This document shows positions 1 through 5,476 of a stretch of 5,476 nt of DNA, piece by piece (position 1 is the first letter of the stretch; each line of letters opens with the position of its first letter). The notes below the pieces were generated by a model. The model made no database searches. It was not told where the DNA came from and worked only from the letters and a program-made list of their open reading frames with translations. The translations under genes and the position numbers were made by a program. The stretch is taken from NCBI GenBank assembly GCA_023451115.1, contig JAEXFV010000054.1, forward strand, positions 1-5,476. Direction: 5' to 3'. Origin of the DNA: Bacillota bacterium (GTDB taxonomy: Bacteria > Bacillota > Clostridia > Christensenellales > CAG-138).

Positions 1-663
1 ACCGAGGCTTATACCCAAACGGATGATTGCCGCTATGAAGAAAGCGGCGAATGGCGAACTTATGAAAACGATAAAAACATCGTGGCAGTGGGAGAGCTTT
101 TGGCAACTTTGCTGCGGGAACAGTACGGCTTTCAGGTGCTGCACGACACCAGCGACCATGAGCCGCCCAAGCTTTCCACCGCCTATTCCCGATCCGTAGA
201 GACCATGAAACGTTACAAAGAGGAATATCCTTCCCTCACCATGTTTATTGACGTACATCGCGATGCAGGCGGGGAGAACACCGCCGTTACCGTCGACGGC
301 AAGCGAGTTGCGCGGCTGATGTTTGTGGTAGGTACCGGAGAGGGCGCCACCGGAACCGGCTTTGGAGAAATGCCGGATTTTGAAAGCAACTATGCTCTGG
401 CGCTGGCTATTACCAACAAAATATCTGAGCGCAATTCCAAATTGATGCGGAATATCCGTGTAAAAACCGGCCGATATAACCAGCATATTTCCAACCAATG
501 CCTGTTGGTTGAGGTGGGGGACAATATGAACACGCTGGAAGAGGCCCTCAATGCCATTCCTTATCTGGCGCAAGCCATCGCCGCCTGTGCCCAGGAGGGG
601 ATATCTATCCCCGCCCCTTCCCCTACGCCCCAACCGGCTTCGGGCAGGCTCTGGGCGCCATAG
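1..663 (+). CDS. spoIIP: SpoIIP-family sporulation peptidoglycan amidase/hydrolase (5' end outside window)
   Basis: The frame is open from base 1, so this is the C-terminal 220 residues of a longer protein; the GTG at 82 is internal. SpoIIP is an N-acetylmuramoyl-L-alanine amidase that acts with SpoIID and SpoIIM at the engulfing septum during sporulation. Visible family marks, numbered from the window edge, are: T-E-A-Y at residues 1-4, which in this family normally follows an H-T-H motif (so the first zinc-ligand histidine would lie just left of the window); S-Y/A-Y-S-R-S-x-E-T-type segment near 62-68; D-V-H-R-D-A with His86; R-Y-N-Q at 158-161; and L-V-E-V-G with the likely catalytic Glu171, followed by N-T-L-E-E-A. 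The protein ends in a proline-rich tail (about residues 203-220). The N-terminal membrane anchor expected of SpoIIP is not in view. A SpoIIP-like paralogue is possible, since some clostridia have more than one. The family assignment is firm; the exact sporulation role is inferred. Confidence 0.88.
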   Translation, partial: TEAYTQTDDCRYEESGEWRTYENDKNIVAVGELLATLLREQYGFQVLHDTSDHEPPKLSTAYSRSVETMKRYKEEYPSLTMFIDVHRDAGGENTAVTVDGKRVARLMFVVGTGEGATGTGFGEMPDFESNYALALAITNKISERNSKLMRNIRVKTGRYNQHISNQCLLVEVGDNMNTLEEALNAIPYLAQAIAACAQEGISIPAPSPTPQPASGRLWAP

Positions 664-708
664 CAAAAACCGCAAGGGAGTAAATGCCGTTGAATAGCAA
701 CTGCCCGT

Positions 709-737
709 GTGTTATGGTAATAGATATCCTCTATAAT
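709..737 (+). promoter_or_regulatory. Candidate sigma-A promoter for the methyltransferase-exporter-sbcDC unit
   Basis: A perfect TATAAT lies at 732-737. With a 17-base spacer the -35 position is GTGTTA (709-714), which matches only 3 of 6 consensus bases, and there is no extended TGn element. Transcription would start near 744, about 20 bases before the start codon at 766, leaving room for the ribosome binding site. It is the only convincing promoter I see ahead of the four downstream genes. Confidence 0.5.
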
Positions 738-750
738 ACGCAATCGGAAA

Positions 751-756
751 AAGGAG
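751..756 (+). promoter_or_regulatory. Ribosome binding site of the methyltransferase gene
   Basis: AAGGAG lies 9 bases before the ATG at 766 and fixes that start. Confidence 0.75.
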
Positions 757-765
757 AGCGCAGCC

Positions 766-1404
766 ATGGGGCATCCGTGGGAAGAAGTGACGCTATCGGA
801 CTATGAAGGGCATATGGCGCTGGTAGGGCAGCTGCAGGCGTTAAACGCTATCATGCAGCGGCAATTCTCTGCCTTTCCCCAGGCAAAGAGCGGGGCGGTG
901 TGGGGTGTGGCCGGCGGCAATGGCCTGGAGCATGGAGCAGAACTGCAAACCCTGTATGGAATAGACGTTAACCCCGCTTATCTGGCGGCTTGCCGCTCCC
1001 GGTTTCTCTATTTGGGGGACAAGCTGCGCCTTGTACAGGCAGACCTTTCTTCCCTTGACGCGCCGATCCCCCATGCTGATCTGGTGATTGCCAACTTGCT
1101 CCTGGAGTACATTGGGATAGGGCTTTTTGCAGCCCAACTGCTGCGGACAAGCCCCTGCTACCTTTCTTGTGTGGTGCAGCGAAATCTAGGGGCTGCTTTT
1201 GTATCCCCTACCCAATATGAGGCGGCATTTTCCGGCATCGGCGCCCTGCACCAGGACATCCGGCCTTCCGCTCTTTGCACTGCACTGGCTGGGGTTGGTT
1301 ACGTCCGGGTGAAAGAAGAGGTTTATCCTTTGCCCAATCAAAAGCAGCTCATCCGGCTGGATTTTAAGAAAGCAGGGCCAAATTCCGTTGCAATCCTGAA
1401 CTGA
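766..1404 (+). CDS. Class I SAM-dependent methyltransferase, substrate unknown
   Basis: This 212-residue protein has the layout of a Rossmann-fold methyltransferase. The N-terminus (W5, then Y13-E-G-H-M17 and V20-G-Q-L-Q-x-L-N27) looks like a family-specific cap. Motif I is the glycine-rich strand-loop V45-W-G-V-A-G-G-N-G53. The second strand ends in G65-I-D-V-N-P70, where Asp67 would hold the ribose of SAM. A92-D93-L is the usual acidic position after strand 3, and A104-D-L-V-I-A-N-L-L-L-E-Y115 is the motif IV strand. The C-terminal half contains L-P-N-Q-K followed by a beta-strand-like R-L-D-F. No transmembrane segment or signal peptide is evident. A small molecule or a protein could be the substrate; nothing in the sequence decides between them. 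It is probably the first gene of the unit, with the exporter gene 30 bases downstream. The methyltransferase fold is well supported; the function is not. Confidence 0.8.
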   Translation: MGHPWEEVTLSDYEGHMALVGQLQALNAIMQRQFSAFPQAKSGAVWGVAGGNGLEHGAELQTLYGIDVNPAYLAACRSRFLYLGDKLRLVQADLSSLDAPIPHADLVIANLLLEYIGIGLFAAQLLRTSPCYLSCVVQRNLGAAFVSPTQYEAAFSGIGALHQDIRPSALCTALAGVGYVRVKEEVYPLPNQKQLIRLDFKKAGPNSVAILN

Positions 1405-1420
1405 AACCATGTTAGGGAAA

Positions 1421-1425
1421 GAAGG
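1421..1425 (+). promoter_or_regulatory. Ribosome binding site of the LysE-family gene
   Basis: GAAGG in the purine-rich stretch GGGAAAGAAGG lies 9 bases before the ATG at 1435. No promoter or terminator is visible in the 30-base gap, which supports co-transcription with the methyltransferase. Confidence 0.6.
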
Positions 1426-1434
1426 TATCCGATT

Positions 1435-2028
1435 ATGATAAACGTTCCCTCTTTGCTGCTCTACATGTTTGTGCAGCTTTTTACCCCTGGCCCCAGTAAC
1501 TTTATGTCCATGTATTCCGCTGCCCGCTATGGGATGAAGGGAGCCAAAGGATATCTCTTGGGCACCATGTGCGGCTATAGCGTGAAACTGGTTCTGTGCG
1601 GCCTGTTAAGCTTAGCGCTGGCTCAAATCGTGCCCCAGGCAGTACCTTACCTCAAATGGGTCGGCGGGGCGTATTTGCTATATTTAGCGGTGCAGGTGCT
1701 GCTCTCTTCCCGTAAAGAAAAGGAACGGCCACAAGGGGAGCAGGCTGGCTCCTCTACCTTTCTCAGCGGCATACTGCTGCAATGCCTCAACATCAAGAGT
1801 TGGGTATTTGGGCTGACGGTATTCTCCATGTATATCACCCCCTATACCACAGCAACGGGGGATATTCTGTTCTGGGCGCTGGTATCCTGCGTTATCATGA
1901 TCGGCTGCACCCTATGCTGGGCGGCTTTTGGCAACGCCATGCGGCGGGTTTACGCCAAATACCGGTTCGCATTTCATATCGTGATGGCGGTGGTGCTGGT
2001 TTACTGCGCCATCATGGCGGTGCTGTAA
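1435..2028 (+). CDS. LysE/RhtB-family membrane exporter
   Basis: This 197-residue, very hydrophobic inner-membrane protein has the length and layout of the LysE/RhtB amino-acid exporter family. The N-terminus carries the family hallmark T17-P-G-P-S-N22 followed by F-M-S-M and a G-x-K-G loop. About six membrane segments can be read: roughly residues 4-22, 40-62, 66-90, 105-133, 140-164 and 174-197, with a charged cytoplasmic-type loop (S-R-K-E-K-E-R, about 91-97) between the third and fourth. Family members export amino acids such as lysine, threonine or homoserine, but substrates of most are unknown and cannot be read from sequence. The stop codon is separated from the sbcD start by one base, so translation of the two is probably coupled. 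It may export a product or a toxic metabolite linked to the preceding methyltransferase, but this is only a guess from position. Confidence 0.85.
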   Translation: MINVPSLLLYMFVQLFTPGPSNFMSMYSAARYGMKGAKGYLLGTMCGYSVKLVLCGLLSLALAQIVPQAVPYLKWVGGAYLLYLAVQVLLSSRKEKERPQGEQAGSSTFLSGILLQCLNIKSWVFGLTVFSMYITPYTTATGDILFWALVSCVIMIGCTLCWAAFGNAMRRVYAKYRFAFHIVMAVVLVYCAIMAVL

Positions 2029-2029
2029 T

Positions 2030-3247
2030 ATGCGGATCATACATTGTGCGGACCTGCACCTGGGCTGCTGCCCGGAGGGAAACGCTTCCCGTTTTGAGGA
2101 TTTTTGCAGCGCCTTTGGCGCCATTTGCAGGCTGACGCTGGAGCAGCGTGCCCAGGCTTTGGTGATTGCAGGAGATTTCTTCCATCAACGCAGCATTGAG
2201 CCCAATACCCTGGCCGCTGCGGTTACCCATCTTACCCTGCTCAAAGAGCATCAAGTCACCGTGATCGCCATTGAAGGCAATCACGACAAAGCTTTTTATT
2301 CCATGCGACAGAGCTGGATGGAATATTTAAACGGAGCGGGACTTATCCGCCTGCTAAAGCCCATTTATGTGGAAAACCAGCCTCATCTGTCGCCATACGC
2401 CCAAGAGCAGGGGGCCATATTTCTACAGGATGGGGTGCGTTTTGTAGGGTTTGGCTATCTGGGTGGCGCTACCAGGGTACGCCTGGAATCCATGCGCCCC
2501 CAACTCTCCCCCTATGAGGGCTTTACGGTGGGGCTGCTGCACACTGGCGTTGACAACCTGCGGGGATTGGACCTGGGCGCTATCACCAGCGCCGATTTGG
2601 AGCCTTATCGGGGCCTGGTGGACTATTTTGCCCTGGGCCATGTGCATACCCGGTGGGAAAATGGCTGGGCATTCAACCCCGGCGCGCCGGAAAGCGTGCA
2701 CCTTGCCGAAAGCCGCAACGGCGAAAAGGGCTGTTATCTCATTGAAACGCAGGGAAAATCCTTTCGGGCAGAATACCTGCCCGTTCCCCGCCGCCCGGTT
2801 CATTGCTGCAGCGTAGATGCAACCAACATGGCGCAGGAGCAGGTTTTATCCGCCGCTCTGCGCGCTTTCTCCTCGGCGCAACCCGGGGATATGGGGCTTA
2901 TGCAGCTCACCGGCCGCGCCTCGGCTCCTTTGGAGCTGGACACTTTGAAAGAAGCGCTGTGCCGCTCTTTGGGGCTGCTGCTCTTAGAAATACGGGACGA
3001 AACCCAGAGCGGCCAATGCGGGGCCTGTGGCGGGCATTCCTTTTCTTTGCAGGAGTTGGAGCGCAGGGTCATGGGCCAACTGGCCCAGGAGCGCGGCAAG
3101 CCGGCTTGCTTAGGGGATCTGGCGTTAACCGCCTGCGGGGCTTTGCTGGAGCGGCAGCCCCCGCAACAGCTTTACGCCTTGCTGGAAGCCTATTTACGGC
3201 AGGAAGCCGCCGGGGAGGAGGGCGAAACATGCGCTTTGAATCCCTAG
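2030..3247 (+). CDS. sbcD: SbcD (Mre11-type) DNA exonuclease/endonuclease subunit
   Basis: SbcD is the manganese-dependent nuclease of the SbcCD complex, which cleaves DNA hairpins and trims protein-blocked or broken ends with ATP-driven help from SbcC. All five metallophosphoesterase motifs are intact: D8-x-H10 (in A-D-L-H-L-G), G48-D49, the catalytic G83-N-H-D86, His171 in L-L-H-T-G, and G203-H-V-H206. The nuclease core covers about residues 1-255; the rest (about 256-405) would be the capping and SbcC-contacting region. At 405 residues the length is normal for the family. The C-terminal part holds C330-G-A-C333-G-G-H336, a possible metal-binding knuckle that I do not recognise as a standard SbcD feature. 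The ATG follows the exporter stop by one base and has only a weak upstream GGCGG, so expression probably depends on coupling. Its last 19 bases overlap sbcC. Confidence 0.95.
   Translation: MRIIHCADLHLGCCPEGNASRFEDFCSAFGAICRLTLEQRAQALVIAGDFFHQRSIEPNTLAAAVTHLTLLKEHQVTVIAIEGNHDKAFYSMRQSWMEYLNGAGLIRLLKPIYVENQPHLSPYAQEQGAIFLQDGVRFVGFGYLGGATRVRLESMRPQLSPYEGFTVGLLHTGVDNLRGLDLGAITSADLEPYRGLVDYFALGHVHTRWENGWAFNPGAPESVHLAESRNGEKGCYLIETQGKSFRAEYLPVPRRPVHCCSVDATNMAQEQVLSAALRAFSSAQPGDMGLMQLTGRASAPLELDTLKEALCRSLGLLLLEIRDETQSGQCGACGGHSFSLQELERRVMGQLAQERGKPACLGDLALTACGALLERQPPQQLYALLEAYLRQEAAGEEGETCALNP
3212..3222 (+). promoter_or_regulatory. Ribosome binding site deciding the sbcC start
   Basis: GGGGAGGAGGG, inside the end of sbcD, lies 6 bases before the ATG at 3229 (the GGAGG core is about 8-11 bases away). 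It supports 3229 as the sbcC start instead of the upstream ATG at 2803 in the same open frame. Confidence 0.8.
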
Positions 3248-5322
3248 ATGTCACCAACATCAAATGCTTTTCCCATTTCGCGGTGGATTTCTCCCCCGGG
3301 ATCAACTTTATTTGCGGCAAAAACGGCGCAGGCAAAACCACGTTGGTAGAATCCATCGGTCTGGCCTTTTTTGGCGCAGGGGCCGAAGAAAAAAAATACC
3401 TGGATTATTTCTTACGGGACGGCGCCCGCTCTGGAGCAATCCATCTGACATTTTCCGTTGGAGCGGAAACCTATACGATCCAGCGCAGGCTCAAGCGCAA
3501 CGCCTCCTCCCGCCGGGTGCTGGACAGGGCGGGCAATGAACTGGATTTACATGGGGAACAGGATATAGAAGAGTTTTTGAAGGAAATTTTGGGAATAGAG
3601 GGCAAACAAAGCCTTGCGCGGCTGTTTCAGGAGGTGATCGGCGTACGCCAGGGGATGCTGACGCAGCCGTTTCGGGAGGCGCCAGCAGAGCGCAAACGCA
3701 TTTTCAACGCAATGCTAGGGGTAGAACGGTATAAGCAGGCCGCCGCCGCCCTGCCGGAGCTCAACAACCTGATCCAGCAAAAGGCGGAAGCCACACGGCT
3801 GGAGTTTGCCCTGCACCGTTCCCATACCCAGGACCTGGAAAGCCAGCGGGAAGCGCTCCTTCAGGCACAACGGCATTTGCAGCAGGCGCAAAGCGCCCGC
3901 TCCCAGCTGCAGGCAGCATGCTCGCAACAGGAAAAAGAGCTGGAAACCCTGTTATCCCGGCAGCAAAAGCTGTTGCAGCTGGAAACCCAGCTTACCCAGG
4001 CCAAGGCCCAATATCAGGCCCGCCTTCAGGCGTGGCAAACCCGGCAGGCCCAGGACAGCCAAGCCCTGGAAGAAGCCAAAGCGGAGCAAACCCGGGTGCA
4101 GGCACAATTGCAATCCTGCGCTTTAGAGGAAACGACATGCCGGCAAGCCCTGGAGGCCGCCTCCCAGGCGGCGACCGCCTGGCACGATAGCCTGGCGCAA
4201 CAGGAGGAGGCTTATACCACCCAGCTCAACCAGCTGGGGCGGCGGCAGGCAGCTTACCAGGCCCGGCTGCAGCAGCTGGAGGAAACCAGCGCCCGCGCCC
4301 AGGGGGAACGATGCCCTTATCTGGACATCCCCTGCACCAGCGTGGCTTCTTTGGAGGAAGCGCTGGCCGCTCAGCGGCGTAAATTCCAATCCACTGAGGC
4401 GGCAGCAACGCAGCAGATCAGAGCATTGCGGCAGGAGCGGAACGCGTTTGCCCGGGAGGGCGCAGAAAAAACCGCCGCTCTGGAAAAACAGGAGCAGGCT
4501 GGGCGCGCATCGCTGGAAGCAGCCTTACGCCGTCAGTCTGCTTTGGAAGCGGCCTGGAAGGCTTCGGAGCAAACCCTGGCCCGGTTAACCGCTTCTTTGG
4601 CCCAATTGGAGCAGCAGCACGCCCAGTTCGCTCAGCAGCTGCAGGAGCTGGATCAGCTGGAAGCTGCCTGTCGGCAGGCTGGGGAGGGAATTGACCAGGA
4701 CTTTGTGGAACGAGCGCGCAAGTCCCTTACTCAACTGCACCAACAGGCTGGGGAGGCGTCCGCCCGGGCAACGGCGCTGGAGCAGGAGGCCCTGCGTCTT
4801 TCCCAGGAGGTAACCCGCAAGGAAGCCCTGCTGCAGGAGCAGCGGCAGCTGGAACAATCCCTTTGCTTTCTTGAGCGGATGGACGGTGTGTATGGAGATG
4901 TGGCAGCGCTGTTGCGCAACGCCGGAGAGCGCATCGCAACCGCTTACCGGGAGCAGCTGAGCGATTTGGCCCAGGGCCTGTACCGGGGCATCAGCGGCGA
5001 TGGGGCCCGGTTGGTTTGGGGGGAAGATTACGATGTGCAGCTGGTGGATACCCACCAGGGGGAGGCCCGCATCCGCAGCTTCCGCCAGCTTTCCGGCGGC
5101 GAGCAAATGAGCGTGGCCTTAAGCCTGCGCCTGGCGCTGTTGCAGCGCCTTTCTCCTGCAGGGGTAGCCTTTTTTGACGAACCCACCGCCAATCTGGATG
5201 CAACCCGAAGGGAAGCCCTGGCCGCATTGCTGCCCCGGGTGACCCGCTCATTTGAACAGGTATTTTTGATTTCCCACGATGATACCTTCGACGCGATGAG
5301 CGACAATATACTGGAGCTTTAG
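3229..5322 (+). CDS. sbcC: SbcC (Rad50-type) ATPase subunit, compact form with atypical hook
   Basis: SbcC is the SMC-like ATPase partner of SbcD. The start at 3229 opens with M-R-F-E-S-L-D-V-T-N-I-K-C-F, the usual first strand of Rad50/SbcC proteins, and has a strong ribosome binding site. Upstream codons in this frame (2803-3228) encode arginine- and glycine-rich shadow sequence and are excluded. The ATPase parts are complete: Walker A G30-K-N-G-A-G-K-T37, Q-loop glutamine probably Gln141 (V-R-Q-G), signature L621-S-G-G-E-Q626, Walker B strand ending D650-E651, D-loop A654-N-L-D657, and switch His683 in I-S-H-D-D. Between them are two coiled-coil arms (about 168-360 and 371-548), rich in Gln, Ala, Leu and Glu, meeting at C362-P-Y-L-D-I-P-C369. 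Typical SbcC hooks are C-x-x-C. At 697 residues it is much shorter than E. coli SbcC (about 1050), mainly in the arms. It overlaps sbcD by 19 bases and should be made together with it. Confidence 0.93.
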   Translation: MRFESLDVTNIKCFSHFAVDFSPGINFICGKNGAGKTTLVESIGLAFFGAGAEEKKYLDYFLRDGARSGAIHLTFSVGAETYTIQRRLKRNASSRRVLDRAGNELDLHGEQDIEEFLKEILGIEGKQSLARLFQEVIGVRQGMLTQPFREAPAERKRIFNAMLGVERYKQAAAALPELNNLIQQKAEATRLEFALHRSHTQDLESQREALLQAQRHLQQAQSARSQLQAACSQQEKELETLLSRQQKLLQLETQLTQAKAQYQARLQAWQTRQAQDSQALEEAKAEQTRVQAQLQSCALEETTCRQALEAASQAATAWHDSLAQQEEAYTTQLNQLGRRQAAYQARLQQLEETSARAQGERCPYLDIPCTSVASLEEALAAQRRKFQSTEAAATQQIRALRQERNAFAREGAEKTAALEKQEQAGRASLEAALRRQSALEAAWKASEQTLARLTASLAQLEQQHAQFAQQLQELDQLEAACRQAGEGIDQDFVERARKSLTQLHQQAGEASARATALEQEALRLSQEVTRKEALLQEQRQLEQSLCFLERMDGVYGDVAALLRNAGERIATAYREQLSDLAQGLYRGISGDGARLVWGEDYDVQLVDTHQGEARIRSFRQLSGGEQMSVALSLRLALLQRLSPAGVAFFDEPTANLDATRREALAALLPRVTRSFEQVFLISHDDTFDAMSDNILEL

Positions 5323-5332
5323 CGCCCGGCAT

Positions 5333-5394
5333 GGGTATGGCGTGCGGCTACTCCCAAGTGGGTGTAAATACCCCTTTTTCTGCCGCACATACCC
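5333..5394. repeat. Imperfect inverted repeat downstream of sbcC
   Basis: The left arm GGGTATG (5333-5339) plus TGCGGC (5343-5348) pairs with the right arm GCCGCA (5382-5387) plus CATACCC (5388-5394): 13 matched pairs interrupted only by a 3-base bulge GCG (5340-5342) on the left. A further GCGCC (5322-5326) and GGCGC (5406-5410) could close an outer stem. The 33-base interior holds a second hairpin with a T-run. Confidence 0.7.
5356..5380 (+). terminator. Candidate intrinsic terminator of the sbcDC unit
   Basis: GGGTG (5360-5364), loop TAAA and TACCC (5369-5373) form a 5-pair stem, one of them G-U. AAG (5356-5358) can extend it by pairing with CTT (5374-5376), with one bulged T. A run of five T follows (5375-5379). 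The stem is short and only moderately GC-rich. It lies 33 bases after the sbcC stop, inside the larger inverted repeat, which may help it. Confidence 0.45.
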
Positions 5395-5420
5395 GGTCCT
5401 CCCCCGGCGCAAATTTTTCC

Positions 5421-5449
5421 TTGCGGCTATAGGAGAAACTGACTATAAT
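5421..5449 (+). promoter_or_regulatory. Candidate sigma-A promoter for a gene right of the window
   Basis: TTGCGG (5421-5426), a 17-base spacer and a perfect TATAAT (5444-5449) form a sigma-A-like promoter; the -35 keeps the TTG but loses the rest. Transcription would start near 5456-5457. The AGGAG at 5431-5435 lies in the spacer, upstream of that start, so it is not a ribosome binding site for this transcript. The gene it serves is not in the window. Confidence 0.55.
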
Positions 5450-5455
5450 AAGTCA
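5440..5455. promoter_or_regulatory. Dyad symmetry around the -10 box (possible operator)
   Basis: TGACT (5440-5444) and AGTCA (5451-5455) are perfect 5-base inverted arms around ATAATA. The dyad centre lies within TATAAT, where a bound dimeric repressor would block RNA polymerase. The arms are short, so chance is possible. Confidence 0.3.
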
Positions 5456-5456
5456 T

Positions 5457-5468
5457 ATGCCATGGCAT
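5457..5468. promoter_or_regulatory. Perfect 12-base palindrome at the expected transcription start
   Basis: ATGCCATGGCAT reads the same on both strands and covers about +1 to +12 of the predicted transcript. It begins 2 bases after the dyad over the -10 box. It could be an operator half or site, or part of the start of the next gene, since it contains ATG codons at 5457 and 5462. Confidence 0.35.
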
Positions 5469-5476
5469 GGGCAATT

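Noticed and set aside
597..612. Inverted repeat GGGGATA-TC-TATCCCC near the end of the SpoIIP gene
   Set aside because: It lies in coding sequence, has only 7-base arms with a 2-base centre, and no T-run follows it, so it is not a terminator. Chance is the simplest reading.
689..701. Small hairpin GTTG-AATAG-CAAC in the gap after the SpoIIP gene
   Set aside because: Four base pairs and no T-run are too weak for a terminator. No clear terminator for the SpoIIP gene was found in this gap.
2803..3228. Open frame upstream of sbcC that would add a 142-residue N-terminal extension
   Set aside because: It overlaps sbcD almost entirely, reads as arginine/glycine-rich out-of-frame sequence, and the ATG at 3229 has both the strong ribosome binding site and the conserved SbcC N-terminus.
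3840..4860. Repeated CAGCTG/CTGCAG-like words in sbcC, resembling a DNA repeat
   Set aside because: They follow from Gln, Leu and Ala codons in the coiled coil. They are irregular in spacing and show no unit length as a true tandem repeat would.
4585..5106. 173-residue open frame on the minus strand inside sbcC
   Set aside because: It is antisense to the well-supported ATPase and second coiled-coil arm. Its leucine/glutamine-rich content mirrors the CAG/CTG-rich codons of that coil, and it has no recognisable motif of its own.
5431..5435. AGGAG as a ribosome binding site for an ATG at 5457
   Set aside because: The spacing of 21 bases is too long, and the site lies upstream of the predicted transcription start.

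Overview
The window looks like a stretch of an endospore-forming member of the Clostridia (Firmicutes/Bacillota). The left-edge gene is a SpoIIP-family sporulation amidase, the ribosome binding sites are strong AGGAG/GGAGG types, and the base composition is fairly GC-rich with tight gene packing. I cannot name a genus. All five genes lie on the + strand.

Layout. Positions 1-663 hold the C-terminal part of a SpoIIP-like peptidoglycan hydrolase whose start lies left of the window. A gap of about 100 bases follows, with a sigma-A-like -10 box (TATAAT, 732-737) and a good ribosome binding site. This probably starts a four-gene transcription unit: a class I SAM-dependent methyltransferase of unknown substrate (766-1404), a LysE/RhtB-family exporter (1435-2028), the nuclease subunit SbcD (2030-3247) and the ATPase subunit SbcC (3229-5322). 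The exporter and sbcD are one base apart, and sbcD and sbcC overlap by 19 bases, so the last three are probably co-translated. The true sbcC start is at 3229. The reading frame stays open upstream to 2803, but that part is only a shadow of sbcD.

SbcD and SbcC form the bacterial Mre11-Rad50-type complex, which opens hairpins and processes blocked or broken DNA ends. This SbcC is compact (697 residues). At the midpoint of its coiled coil it has a spaced cysteine pair, C-P-x5-C, in place of the usual C-x-x-C zinc hook. I see no direct biochemical link between the methyltransferase/exporter pair and the nuclease; the linkage may be simple operon sharing.

The last 154 bases (5323-5476) have no gene. 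They hold a nested inverted repeat with a short terminator-like hairpin and T-run, then a second promoter (TTGCGG, 17 bases, TATAAT). Its -10 box sits at the centre of a dyad and is followed by a perfect 12-base palindrome, which suggests a regulated promoter for a gene to the right of the window.

I see no RNA genes, mobile elements or CRISPR array. Most of the window is ordinary chromosomal content. The points most worth a second look are the unusual SbcC hook and the symmetric promoter at the right edge.
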